A stretch of 26,975 bases of DNA from Porphyromonadaceae bacterium UBA7207 (GCA_002490635.1 DKUJ01000009.1:1-26975), one strand, 5' to 3'; counted from the stretch's first letter, positions 1 to 8,700 are shown. The notes: generated by a model not told the origin, from the letters alone. Made by a program: numbers and translations.

Positions 1-23
1 TCTACCAACTGAGCTACTACCGC
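1..23 (-). tRNA. tRNA, 5' part only (cut by window edge)
   Basis: Read on the minus strand from base 23, the sequence gives a seven-base acceptor strand GCGGTAG, then TA at positions 8-9, the D-stem GCTC and the D-loop AGTTGGTAGA, which is the standard start of a bacterial tRNA. The anticodon and 3' half lie to the left of the window, so the amino acid cannot be read. The gene follows radA on the same strand. Confidence 0.85.
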
Positions 24-34
24 GATTGGTGCTG

Positions 35-42
35 CAAAGTTA
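35..42 (-). promoter_or_regulatory. Putative promoter -7 box of the tRNA
   Basis: The minus strand reads TAACTTTG, matching the Bacteroidota -7 consensus TAnnTTTG, and ends 11 bases before the tRNA 5' end. I see no good TTTG -33 box at the usual spacing, so the call rests on one box and its placement. Confidence 0.45.
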
Positions 43-69
43 ATAAAATAACTGTTGCCGCCGCATTTT

Positions 70-1434
70 TCAGCCAAATAATTCGCGGAAGGCGTCGGAA
101 ACTTTAGCAACCTGATGGATGCGTATGTTCATGCGCGAGGTGTCGATGCCTTTGAGGTTTCCGGCGGGTATGAGCATGTCGGTCATGCCGAGTTTGGCGG
201 CTTCCGATATTCGCTGTTCGATGCGTGTCACCGGTCTGATTTCGCCCGACAGGCCCACTTCGCCGGCCATGCACCAACCGCGGGATATGGCCATGTCGAC
301 GTTGCTGGAGAGAACGGCGGCTACGACGCCGAGGTCGAGCGCGGGGTCGGAGACGCGCAATCCGCCGGCGATGTTCAGGAACACGTCTTTCTGGCCGAGT
401 CTGAAGCCTACACGCTTTTCCAGAACGGCGAGCAACATGTTCATCCGCTTGCTGTCGAAGCCGTTGACACTGCGTTGGGGTGTGCCGTAGGCGGCGGTGC
501 TCACCAGTGCCTGCACTTCGATGAGGAAGGGTCGTATTCCTTCGAGCGTAACGCCTATGGCCACGCCGGAGAGTTCATCTCCATCGAGGCTTACGAGCAT
601 TTCCGAGGGGTTGGTTACTTCGCGCAGGCCGCGTTGCATCATCTCGTATATGCCGATTTCGCTTGTGGAGCCGAAGCGGTTTTTGATTGCCCGCAGCAGC
701 CTGTACATGTGCTGGCGGTCGCCTTCGAACTGTAGTACGGCATCGACAATGTGCTCAAGTACTTTTGGGCCGGCGATGGTGCCTTCTTTATTGATATGCC
801 CTATGAGCAGCACGGGTACGCCGCTTTCTTTGGCGTATTTCAGCAATGAGGCTGCGCATTCCCGTACCTGGCTGACGCTGCCGGCCGAGGATTCGAGAGT
901 GTCGGAGGCTATGGTCTGTATGGAATCCACTACCAGTATTTCCGGCTGGACCTGGTCGATGTGCTGGAAGATGTTCTCCAGTGATGTCTCGCAGACAATG
1001 AACAGATTGTCGGATCCGCGTCCTATGCGGTCGGCACGCAGTTTCAGCTGGGTGGCGCTTTCCTCGCCGCTGACATAAAGTATGCGTCGGTTCCTCACCG
1101 CAAGCAGGTTCTGTAGCACAAGGGTGCTTTTGCCGATGCCCGGTTCGCCGCCGATGAGCACTATGGAGCCGCGCACCAGGCCGCCTCCGAGCACGCGGTT
1201 GAGTTCCTCGGAGGGCATGTGGTAGCGAGGTTCGTCGGTGGTTTCTATCTGGTTTACAGGGCGGGCTGTGCTTCTGGCTGCGTTTCTGGAACTTGAAGCG
1301 CCTTTGGTGCTGCTCACCTTTTCCTCTACCATGGTGTTCCACGCACCGCAGGCCGGGCATCGGCCAGACCATTTCGGAGAGTCTGCCCCGCATTCCGAGC
1401 AGAACCATAATGTTTTTTCGCGAGTTTTTGCCAT
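70..1434 (-). CDS. radA: DNA repair protein RadA
   Basis: RadA is a RecA-like branch-migration ATPase acting in homologous recombination and repair. The 454-residue protein has the full family layout and about the E. coli length: an N-terminal C4 zinc finger (Cys12, Cys15, Cys26, Cys29), a RecA core with Walker A GGEPGIGKS at about 95-103 and Walker B ILVVDS at about 166-171, the RadA-specific KNRFG motif at 251-255, and a C-terminal Lon-like domain without an obvious protease role. The ATG follows the stop of the upstream methyltransferase gene by only eight bases, so the two are surely cotranscribed. The TGA stop is at 70-72, and a tRNA follows on the same strand. Nothing is broken or unusual; identification is secure. 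Confidence 0.97.
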   Translation of the reverse strand: MAKTREKTLWFCSECGADSPKWSGRCPACGAWNTMVEEKVSSTKGASSSRNAARSTARPVNQIETTDEPRYHMPSEELNRVLGGGLVRGSIVLIGGEPGIGKSTLVLQNLLAVRNRRILYVSGEESATQLKLRADRIGRGSDNLFIVCETSLENIFQHIDQVQPEILVVDSIQTIASDTLESSAGSVSQVRECAASLLKYAKESGVPVLLIGHINKEGTIAGPKVLEHIVDAVLQFEGDRQHMYRLLRAIKNRFGSTSEIGIYEMMQRGLREVTNPSEMLVSLDGDELSGVAIGVTLEGIRPFLIEVQALVSTAAYGTPQRSVNGFDSKRMNMLLAVLEKRVGFRLGQKDVFLNIAGGLRVSDPALDLGVVAAVLSSNVDMAISRGWCMAGEVGLSGEIRPVTRIEQRISEAAKLGMTDMLIPAGNLKGIDTSRMNIRIHQVAKVSDAFRELFG

Positions 1435-1442
1435 GGCGGGTA

Positions 1443-2210
1443 TTACTGCATTCGTGAACGGAATTGTGAGAGGGCGATGGCGGTGGCTACGCCTACATTG
1501 AGGCTTTCCACCGGCGATGCGCCTGCCGGAAATGGTGGTATTGTTATGCGCCGGCTCACTGCTGCGGCGCAGGCGTCGCCGATGCCATGGCCCTCGTTGC
1601 CCATCAGCAGGATGCCGCCAGGGCCGAGATTGGCGGTGTAGATGTTGTCGCCGTTCATGAACGTTCCGTAAACGGGAGTGCTGTGGTCGCGGGCGGCAGC
1701 GAGATATGCGGCAAGGTCGGTGTAGGATATGTCCACATGAGCCAGCGCGCCCATGCTTGCCTGCACGGCCTTGGGGTTGAAGCAGTCTGCCGTTTCGGCG
1801 GATGCTACTATGTGTTTCACTCCCATCCAGTCGCAGCAGCGTATTATTGTGCCCAGATTGCCGGGGTCCTGCACGCAGTCAAGGGCGACAACGAGTTCGT
1901 CGGCTGCCGGAAGGGATGGCTGGGTGGCGGCTGGCAGGTGGAAGAATGCTATTACTTCGGGCAGGGAGGTGAGCCTGGAAATCTGGCGCAGCTCGGCCGG
2001 CCGCACAACGGTCGTGTCGATGTCCGGTGAGGCTTCCGCCCAGGCTGCGGTGGCATAGACTGCCGCAGGGCAGAAACGCGCCATGAGCTCGAGCACCAGT
2101 TTTGAGCCTTCTGCCACGAAAATGCCGCTCCGCCGTCGTCCTTTGGCGCTGTCAAGACCGGCATATTCGGAAAGCTGCCGGCGGCTGAAACGGAATGGTT
2201 CAGAAGTCAT
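1443..2210 (-). CDS. SpoU/TrmH-family RNA 2'-O-methyltransferase
   Basis: This is a 255-residue SPOUT-class enzyme that would transfer a methyl group from SAM to a ribose 2'-hydroxyl in rRNA or tRNA. The three SpoU motifs are visible in the C-terminal two thirds: motif 1 around VQDPGNLGTIIR (Asn and Arg, RNA and catalytic side), motif 2 LLMGNEGHGI, and motif 3 PVESLNVGVATAIAL, which forms part of the trefoil-knot SAM site. The N-terminal segment, with KLVLELM preceded by GIFVAEG, resembles the substrate-binding domain of the RlmB/TrmH group. The exact target cannot be told from sequence alone, so no gene symbol is given. Its ATG at 2208-2210 lies inside the end of bioB (11-bp overlap) and its stop is eight bases before radA, indicating translational coupling within one operon. 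Confidence 0.92.
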   Translation of the reverse strand: MTSEPFRFSRRQLSEYAGLDSAKGRRRSGIFVAEGSKLVLELMARFCPAAVYATAAWAEASPDIDTTVVRPAELRQISRLTSLPEVIAFFHLPAATQPSLPAADELVVALDCVQDPGNLGTIIRCCDWMGVKHIVASAETADCFNPKAVQASMGALAHVDISYTDLAAYLAAARDHSTPVYGTFMNGDNIYTANLGPGGILLMGNEGHGIGDACAAAVSRRITIPPFPAGASPVESLNVGVATAIALSQFRSRMQ

Positions 2211-3201
2211 ATCCTGCTTGTGTGGCTAATTCTTTGTCGGCCTGGATGGTAGAGCCGGTTGTTGTGAGCATGTCGCCGGTGATGGCGCCGTTGATGCCTG
2301 TCTTAAGCGCTTTCAGCATTGTTTCACGGCTCAGGCGGGCACGTCCTCCGGCAAGTCGGAGCTGTACTGTAGGATGTGCCATGCGGAACAGGGCGACGGT
2401 GAGCAGAATTTCGTTGTCGGAAATCGGTTCGGTCTTTTCCAGTGGTGTGCCTGCTATCGGCACAAGGATGTTGATTGGAATCGACACTGGCCGTACCTTT
2501 CGCAGTTCTATTGCCAGCTCGACCCGTTGCCTGCGGCTTTCGCCCATTCCTATTATGCCGCCAGAGCATATGCCGAAACCGATGCTCCGCGCAGCCTCTA
2601 TGGTGGCGAGCTTGTCGGCCTGGGTGTGCGAGGTGCACAGGTTGCCGAAATGCGATGGAGCTGTTTCGAGGTTGCAGTGGTAGCGGCGGGCGCCGGCGTT
2701 CCATAGCTCCTGGAGCTCCTCTTTGCCGAGAAGGCCGAGCGAGGCGCATGTGGCTATGCCTGTCTCTTCTTTTACCTGCTTCAGGATGGTGCAGATATCG
2801 GTCAGAGCCTTGCCTCTCACGGAGCGTCCGCTGGCAACCATCGAGAACCGTCCAACACCCGACCGGGCGTTGTGTGCGGCGGTTTCCATGGCTTCATCGG
2901 CATCTATTATGTCGTAGGTGTCGCAGCCGGTGTGGAAGTGGGCCGACTGGGCGCACCATTTGCAGTTTTCGGAGCAGCGTCCGGAACGGGCGTTCACAAT
3001 GGAACAGCTGTCGAACTTGCGCGGGCAGAACTGTGCCGTGATTTTCGCCGCGGCATCGAGCAACGCCTGCTGCCCTTCGGAATCATCGATGTCGGCGAGG
3101 GCATACAGGATTTGGCAATCGAGGCTTTCTCCGGCGAGCACTCTGTCAAGAGCTTCGCCGACCAGTGCTTTGCTATGTGGTAGTGATTGGTTGGATGTCA
3201 T
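2200..3201 (-). CDS. bioB: Biotin synthase BioB (radical SAM)
   Basis: BioB inserts sulfur into dethiobiotin in the last step of biotin synthesis. The 333-residue protein carries the radical-SAM cluster motif CSENCKWC (Cys76, Cys80, Cys83), the family signatures CNLETAP and CSGGIIGMGES, and LRLAGGR near the C-terminus. Of the auxiliary-cluster ligands known from E. coli (Cys97, Cys128, Cys188, Arg260), I see equivalents of three (Cys152, Cys212, and probably Arg282), but the Cys97 position appears to be Ser120 in RFSMVASGR. Extra cysteines occur just before the radical-SAM motif (Cys59, Cys66). This may place it in the anaerobe-type biotin synthases thought to use a different auxiliary cluster; that is inference. 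The gene lies 34 bases after the acyl-CoA synthetase gene and overlaps the next gene by 11 bp. No other bio gene is in the window. Confidence 0.93.
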   Translation of the reverse strand: MTSNQSLPHSKALVGEALDRVLAGESLDCQILYALADIDDSEGQQALLDAAAKITAQFCPRKFDSCSIVNARSGRCSENCKWCAQSAHFHTGCDTYDIIDADEAMETAAHNARSGVGRFSMVASGRSVRGKALTDICTILKQVKEETGIATCASLGLLGKEELQELWNAGARRYHCNLETAPSHFGNLCTSHTQADKLATIEAARSIGFGICSGGIIGMGESRRQRVELAIELRKVRPVSIPINILVPIAGTPLEKTEPISDNEILLTVALFRMAHPTVQLRLAGGRARLSRETMLKALKTGINGAITGDMLTTTGSTIQADKELATQAGYDF

Positions 3202-3235
3202 ATCTGCAAGGGGTTCATAAGTTTCCGACGACCTC

Positions 3236-4882
3236 TTAATTGTAGAGAAAGCGTTTGATGGAGCGTTTTGGCGTTTTCTCGAATTCGTGGTCCATCAGTT
3301 CGAAGTCGCGAATCTGGCTGAAGGAGGGGAGTCGCTTGTTGAGCAAGGCTATTTCTTTTACTATAGCAGCCGACATGCGGTTTCTGTCCATATTGGCGGT
3401 GGAATCAGCATCGGGTACGATCAGGGCTACCAGTTTGCCCTGGCGGTCTACCACCAGACTTTCGTCGACCAATGGCAGGTTGTTGATCTGTTGTTCGATT
3501 TCTTCGGGATATATGTTCTGTCCCGACGGGCCGAGAATCATGTTTTTGTCGCGTCCGCGGATATAGACATATCCGTCGGCATCGATCTGGCATATGTCGC
3601 CGGTATTCATCCATTCTCCGTCGAATACCGCGTGGGTGGCTTCGGGGTTGCGGTAGTAGCCTTTCATAACATTGTAGCCGCGCACCCACAGGGTGCCGGG
3701 TGTTACTGTAGGGTCGGGCGAGTCGATGCGGAGTTCCATGCGGTCCACCGCTTTACCGCAGGCTCCAGGCCGCTGGCGGCTCCAGGGCGCGTAGCATATC
3801 AGCGGGCCGCATTCGGTCATTCCGTAGCCCACGGTGAACGGGAAGCCGATGCGGCGCAGGAAAGCTTCCACATCCTTGTCGAGTGCGGCGCCTCCCACAA
3901 TAAGTTGTTGAAGGTTTCCGCCGAAGGCTTCCAGCAGGGCTTTACGGATTTTTGCCAGCACCTTGTCGCGTAGCAGGGGAACAGCTATGGCAACTTTCAT
4001 TGCCGGACGTCGCAATTTTGGGAAAACACGGGTTTTCACCATTTTCTCGATAATCAGCGGCACTGTAACCACCAGTTTTGGATGCACTTTGCTGAAAGCT
4101 CCCAGGAGGACTGCGGGAGAAGGCGTGCGCGAAAGCATGAAAACATGGCATCCTTTCACCAGCGGATGCAGAAGCTCCACGGTGAGGCCGAACATGTGGG
4201 CAAGAGGCAGCATGTTCAGCATTGTGTCTCCTGGCTTGAGAAAGTCGAGACCGTCGATGCTGAACTGTATGTTGCTCCAGAGGTTGCCGTAGGTGAGCAT
4301 CACGCCTTTGGAGAAGCCGGTGGAGCCGGAGGTATAATTTATCAGAGCCAGACTGCCGCCATTGTGCACGGGGTAATCGACGTTTTCGGGGGTGAAGATT
4401 CCCGGATAGCGTTCGCCGAAAAGTCTGTTGTAGTTTTCGGCGGCAAATGTCATTTTCTCGGAACGCGAGAACAACAGACTGCTGTCGGAAATCCGGATTG
4501 CGGCGTCGATTGCAGGCATACGGTCGGCGCTGACGCTGTTCCATGTGTCGGCGTCGGCAAACAGCAGGCGGGCTTCGCTGTGGTTCACCAGATGTTCTAC
4601 TGTTTCAGGAGTGAATCCCGGAAGAATAGGCACACTAACAGCACCGTATGTAAGGCTGGCAAGGATGCCTATTGCCCATTCGGCACTGTTGCGGCCGCAG
4701 AAAGCTATCTTGTCGCCGACGGCAACACCGGCATGTGCGAATGCGAGGTGATATTTGGCTATTTTCACGGCAACATCGCTGTAGCGGTATGTCACAGCGT
4801 CGATATTGGTGAGAGCCGGAAGATTCCAGTTGTCGCGTATGGACTGGCTGATATATTCTGTCAGTGTGCTTTGTTGTTTCAT
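3236..4882 (-). CDS. AMP-forming acyl-CoA synthetase (fatty acid-CoA ligase type)
   Basis: This member of the ANL superfamily should activate a carboxylic acid with ATP and transfer it to coenzyme A. From the chosen ATG it has 548 residues. Visible motifs are the phosphate-binding loop YTSGSTGFSKG (183-193), the adenine motif VGYGMTECGP, the hinge region YIRGRDKNMI followed by GQNIYPEEIE, and a C-terminal lysine segment FEKTPKRSIKRF, all close to long-chain acyl-CoA synthetases. No transmembrane segment or signal peptide is evident, so it is cytoplasmic or peripheral. A longer reading from a TTG at 4912 is open, but that start overlaps the -7 promoter box at 4910-4917, so ATG 4880-4882 is preferred. 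The gene heads the operon with bioB, 34 bases upstream of it. The acid substrate is unknown; the bioB pairing makes a pimelate-related or general lipid role equally guessable. Confidence 0.88.
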   Translation of the reverse strand: MKQQSTLTEYISQSIRDNWNLPALTNIDAVTYRYSDVAVKIAKYHLAFAHAGVAVGDKIAFCGRNSAEWAIGILASLTYGAVSVPILPGFTPETVEHLVNHSEARLLFADADTWNSVSADRMPAIDAAIRISDSSLLFSRSEKMTFAAENYNRLFGERYPGIFTPENVDYPVHNGGSLALINYTSGSTGFSKGVMLTYGNLWSNIQFSIDGLDFLKPGDTMLNMLPLAHMFGLTVELLHPLVKGCHVFMLSRTPSPAVLLGAFSKVHPKLVVTVPLIIEKMVKTRVFPKLRRPAMKVAIAVPLLRDKVLAKIRKALLEAFGGNLQQLIVGGAALDKDVEAFLRRIGFPFTVGYGMTECGPLICYAPWSRQRPGACGKAVDRMELRIDSPDPTVTPGTLWVRGYNVMKGYYRNPEATHAVFDGEWMNTGDICQIDADGYVYIRGRDKNMILGPSGQNIYPEEIEQQINNLPLVDESLVVDRQGKLVALIVPDADSTANMDRNRMSAAIVKEIALLNKRLPSFSQIRDFELMDHEFEKTPKRSIKRFLYN

Positions 4883-4909
4883 TGTGTGGCGTTGCTTGCC
4901 GATGTTTTG

Positions 4910-4942
4910 CAAAGATACGGATAAGTCGAGGGCAAAGCCAAA
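4910..4942 (-). promoter_or_regulatory. Proximal promoter of the acyl-CoA synthetase-bioB operon
   Basis: On the minus strand a TTTG (4942-4939) is followed after 21 bases by TATCTTTG (4917-4910), matching the Bacteroidota pattern TTTG-N(19-21)-TAnnTTTG. The -33 box lies inside the right arm of the dyad, so hairpin or protein binding there could affect initiation. The box ends 27 bases before the preferred ATG, leaving a short leader. Confidence 0.7.
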
Positions 4943-4972
4943 TTTATTTGGACTTTGCCGAGCGTGAGTATC
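4910..4972 (-). repeat. Dyad-promoter repeat element, copy 1
   Basis: This 63-bp copy is identical to the stretch at 4984-5046, with an 11-bp spacer between (period 74). Its core at 4931-4959 is an almost perfect inverted repeat: GGCAAAG on one side and CTTTGCC on the other, with CCAAAT/ATTTGG inside and one bulged base, able to form a hairpin of about 13 bp. The minus strand then reads CTCGACTTATCCG and a TATCTTTG box. It sits between the nitroreductase gene and the acyl-CoA synthetase gene. Confidence 0.9.
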
Positions 4973-4983
4973 TAAGACGCAGT

Positions 4984-5016
4984 CAAAGATACGGATAAGT
5001 CGAGGGCAAAGCCAAA
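4984..5016 (-). promoter_or_regulatory. Distal tandem promoter of the same operon
   Basis: Same arrangement as the proximal one, TTTG (5016-5013), 21 bases, TATCTTTG (4991-4984), because it lies in the duplicated element. A transcript from here would carry the whole of copy 1, including its hairpin, in its leader. Confidence 0.6.
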
Positions 5017-5046
5017 TTTATTTGGACTTTGCCGAGCGTGAGTATC
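4984..5046 (-). repeat. Dyad-promoter repeat element, copy 2
   Basis: This is the second, identical 63-bp copy; its dyad is at 5005-5033. It begins 18 bases after the nitroreductase stop codon, so on the minus strand its hairpin could also weaken readthrough from that gene, although no U-tract follows. Perfect identity of the two copies suggests a recent duplication or ongoing exchange between them. Confidence 0.9.
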
Positions 5047-5064
5047 CGGGATATCAGTAATACA

Positions 5065-5709
5065 TTATTGTGCGGGATATCCAACCGGGTTGTTGAGCAG
5101 CGGCAGGGCCGATTGTGGCAGGCCGAGGAGTTTGCGGATGCCATCGGCGTCGAGTGTGGCGCGGGTCACCGTGGCAAGGCCGTTGGCCGCGCAGTATATA
5201 TTTATGTTCTGCGAGGCTATGCCAGCATCGGCGGCAGCCATCATTGAGGCCCGTTCGCCACCTGCCGTGCGATTCATTTCCGCTACCAGCAGAATGGCAG
5301 CCGGAGCGTCGAGCACGAAATTCTGGCTGAATTCGGCAGTGCCTGCAAGGAGGCGGCGGTGGTCGCCGTCGGCTTTCTTTATCAGGCGGTTGGCTGCGAA
5401 GTCGTAGAGGTAGACTCCGGTGGAATCGAAGTAGTAGGCGTCTATTTCCTGCCAGTTCATTGCCGTGGGGTTGGTGCGGTGGGCGTCGGCCGGCCGGTTT
5501 ATGCCGCAGCATGCCCACAGAAGCGATGAAACCACTTCTGTAGACAAGGCGCGCTCCTTGTCGAATTCTCGTGTGCTTCTGCGCATTTCCAGCGCTCGGC
5601 CTGTCGGGAGGCCGCCGGAGGTTTCCGGGCGGGGCAGGGCAATGTCGGCCGCCGATATGGTGTATGAGTTTGTCATCAGTGAGAGTAATATTAATGCTTT
5701 ACGTATCAT
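5065..5709 (-). CDS. Secreted SagB-type nitroreductase family protein
   Basis: The protein belongs to the FMN-dependent nitroreductase superfamily, SagB/ThcOx branch. From ATG 5707-5709 it has 214 residues and starts with a likely signal peptide (MIRKALILLSLMTNSYTISA), which would place it in the periplasm. The family start RRSTREF (about 43-49) gives the FMN-contacting arginines; later come the WACCGINRP segment, a central region with AAILLVAEMNR, an ASQNINIYCAANGLATV helix typical of the family, and a C-terminal LPLLNNPVGYP. A TTG start 27 bases upstream is open but would precede the signal peptide with an unlikely nine-residue tail. SagB proper oxidises azolines in peptide toxins, but no YcaO or precursor gene is nearby, so that role is not supported. 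The substrate is unknown. It follows nifJ after a terminator, so it probably has its own transcription. Confidence 0.8.
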   Translation of the reverse strand: MIRKALILLSLMTNSYTISAADIALPRPETSGGLPTGRALEMRRSTREFDKERALSTEVVSSLLWACCGINRPADAHRTNPTAMNWQEIDAYYFDSTGVYLYDFAANRLIKKADGDHRRLLAGTAEFSQNFVLDAPAAILLVAEMNRTAGGERASMMAAADAGIASQNINIYCAANGLATVTRATLDADGIRKLLGLPQSALPLLNNPVGYPAQ

Positions 5710-5730
5710 AACGCCGGTAATGTGTTCGAA

Positions 5731-5774
5731 GTTCAAAGAAAAGAGACCGCCGCGGACTGTCCGGGGCGGTCTCT
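5731..5774 (-). terminator. Rho-independent terminator of nifJ
   Basis: An inverted repeat AGAGACCGCC (5742-5751) and GGCGGTCTCT (5765-5774) forms a perfect 10-bp GC-rich stem. On the minus strand it is followed by TTTTCTTT. It lies 23 bases after the nifJ stop and before the nitroreductase gene, so it should end nifJ transcripts. Confidence 0.85.
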
Positions 5775-5797
5775 GCTGTGTTTTGGCGAATTATGGC

Positions 5798-8700
5798 TTA
5801 TTTGTTGTCATTTTCGATCTGAGCCACTTCGGGATCTACACCCCACTGCTGTTTGCTGAGGCGCAGATAATTGTTGTAGCGCCACTGGGCATTGCTGCGT
5901 GCGGCTGCGAAGAGTTCGGAAGCTTCAGTGGGATACTGTTTCTTGACGGAAGCGTAGCGTACTTCGCCCATGAGGAAGTTTTCGAACTTGTCCCAGTCCG
6001 GAGTCTTGCTGTCGAGAGTGAAAGGATTCTCGCCCTTGAGCTCTGCATCGGGGTTGTAGCGCCACAGATGCCAGTAGCCGCATTCGACTGCGCTGGCTTC
6101 CTCGGCCTGGGAATGACCCATGCCGCTCTTGAGGCCGTGGGCGATACAGGGCGAGTAGGCGATAATCAGCGACGGTCCGTCGTATGCTTCGGCTTCACGG
6201 ATGGCCTTGAGGGTCTGGGCCTGGTCGGCACCCATGGCAACCTGTGCCACATATACATAGCCGTAGGTTGTGGCGATGAGGCCGAGGTCTTTCTTGCGGA
6301 TGCGCTTGCCCGACGAAGCGAACTTGGCGATGGCGCCGATAGGTGTTGCCTTCGACGACTGGCCGCCTGTGTTGGAGTATACTTCGGTGTCGAGAACCAG
6401 CACATTGATGTTCTTTCCGGAAGCGAGTACGTGGTCGAGACCGCCGAAGCCGATATCGTAGGCAGCGCCGTCGCCGGCGATAATCCACTGGCTGCGGGCT
6501 ACGATGTAGTTCTTGAGTTCGAGGATGCCTTTGCAGATGTTGCAGCCGCATGCCTCGCACAGAGGAACGATTTTGTTGTACACCTCATAGGTTTCGCCGG
6601 CGCTGTCGCGTCCTGCGAGCCACTTGGCTGCCAGAGCCTTGATTTCATCGGAGCATTCCTGGCAGGTGGTGGCGGCTTCCATCAGGGCGGCGATGCGTTC
6701 GCGGATTTTTTCGGTGGCTACCTTCATGCCCAGACCGAATTCGGCGAAGTCCTCGAAGAGGGAGTTGCCCCATGCCGGGCCGTGGCCTTCGGCGTTGGTG
6801 GTGTAGGGGGTGGAGGGCACGGAACCGGAGTAGATGGAGGAGCAGCCGGTGGCATTGGCTACCATCTGATGGTCGCCGAAGAGCTGGGACACGAGTTTCA
6901 CGTAGGGAGTCTCGCCGCAGCCCGAGCAGGCGCCGGAGAATTCGAACAGCGGGGTTGCGAACTGGCTGTTCTTGGGGTTGAGCTTCACATCTACCAGGTT
7001 CTGCTTGCTGGCTACGTGGTCCACGCAGAAATCCCAGTCTTTCTGTACTTCCAGCTGTGATTCCAGAGGTTTCATCTCCAGAGCTTTCACGCCTTTCTTG
7101 CCGGGGCATACCTCAACACAGTTGCCGCAGCCGAGGCAGTCGAGCACGTCGACAGCCTGGATGAAACGCAGACCCTTGAAGGCCGGACCCATGGCGGGCA
7201 GCGAACCGGTTTCGCCGAAAGGCGATGCCGCTGTCTCTTCGGGAGTGAGCAGGAACGGACGGATCGAAGCGTGGGGGCACACATATGCGCACTTGTTGCA
7301 CTGTATGCAGTTTTCTTCCAGCCATTCGGGAACGAATGCGGCCACACCGCGTTTCTCGTAGCGGGCTGTTCCCTGCTGCCAGGTGCCGTCGGCGATGTTC
7401 TCGAAGTCGGATACTTTGAGCAGGTCGCCGTTCTGGGCGTTGATGGGATGGCATATTTTGGTGAAGAACTCGGGGGCGTCGATTTCTGCCGGCTTCTCGT
7501 CGGGCAGCTGGGCCCATGCGGGATCCACATCGAGACGCGAATATTCGTTGCCGCGGTCCACGGCGGCGAAGTTCTTGTCCACTACGTCCTGGCCTTTCTT
7601 ACCGTAGCTCTTCACGATGAATTTCTTCATCTGCTCAATGGCCAGATCCACGGGGATAACCTCGGTGATGCGGAAGAATGCGCTCTGCAGAATGGTGTTG
7701 GTGCGGTTGCCCAGTCCGATTTCCTGCGCGATTTTGGTTGCGTTGATGTAGTAAACGGTGATATTGTGCTGGGCGAAGTACTTCTTGATGTGGTTGGGAA
7801 GATGCTTGGCCAGCTGGTCGCCGTCCCATATGGTGTTGAGCACGAAGGTGCCGCCGTCGCGCAGACCGCGGGTTACGTTGTACATGTTCAGATACGCCTG
7901 TACATGGCAAGCCACGAAGTTGGGGGTGTTCACCAGATAGGTGCTGCGGATGGGCTTGTCGCCGAAGCGAAGGTGCGAGCAGGTGAAGCCGCCGCTCTTC
8001 TTGGAGTCGTAGGCGAAATATGCCTGGCAGTATTTGTTGGTGTTGTCGCCGATAATCTTAACCGAGTTCTTGTTGGCACCCACTGTACCGTCGGCACCGA
8101 GACCGTAGAACTTGGCTTCGAATGTGCTGGGGTCGCCCATGGCAACTTCGGGAAGCAGGGGCAGGGAAGTGAAGGTTACATCGTCCACGATACCCAGGGT
8201 GAAGTGGTCCTTGGGCATGGGAAGCGCGAGGTTTTCGTAAACTGCCTGAATCTGCGAGGGAGTGGTGTCTTTCGAAGCCAGACCGTAGCGGCCGCCTACA
8301 ATCACTGGGGCGTCTTCGCGGCCGTAATATGCTTCTTTCACATCGAGATATAGGGGCTCGGCGTTGGCGCCGGGTTCCTTGGTGCGGTCGAGCACGGCGA
8401 TGCGTTTGGCTGTGGCGGGAACGGCAGCCAGAAGGTGCTTCACCGAGAAGGGACGGTATAGGTGAACAGCTACCAGACCCACTTTCTCGCCTTTGGCAAC
8501 GAGGTTGTCGATTGCTTCCTCGATAGCCTGGGTCACGGAACCCATGGCTATGATCACGCGGTCGGCATCGGGAGCGCCGTAGTAGTTGAACAGATGGTAT
8601 TCGCGGCCTGTGATCTCGCTGATTTTAGCCATGTAGCTTTCCACGATTTCAGGCACGGCCTCGTAGTGCTTGTTGCATGCTTCACGGTGCTGGAAGAACA

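Noticed and set aside
3236..4912. Acyl-CoA synthetase starting at the TTG at 4912
   Set aside because: That codon overlaps the -7 promoter box at 4910-4917, so it would not be in the transcript from the proximal promoter; ATG 4880-4882 is a better start and fits the family.
5005..5033. The dyad in repeat copy 2 as a simple terminator of the nitroreductase gene
   Set aside because: No T-run follows the hairpin on the minus strand, and the same dyad recurs with promoter boxes elsewhere, so a purely terminator role is not favoured.
4910..5046. The tandem repeats as a CRISPR array
   Set aside because: There are only two repeats of 63 bp with an 11-bp spacer, no cas genes, and the repeat contains a promoter; the geometry does not fit CRISPR.
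5465..7060. Open frame of 531 codons on the plus strand opposite nifJ
   Set aside because: It lies antisense to the well-motifed nifJ frame and also spans the terminator and the nitroreductase start. Its composition (runs of Gly, Ala, Val, Phe) is what a GC-biased gene gives on its complement, and it has no recognisable domain.
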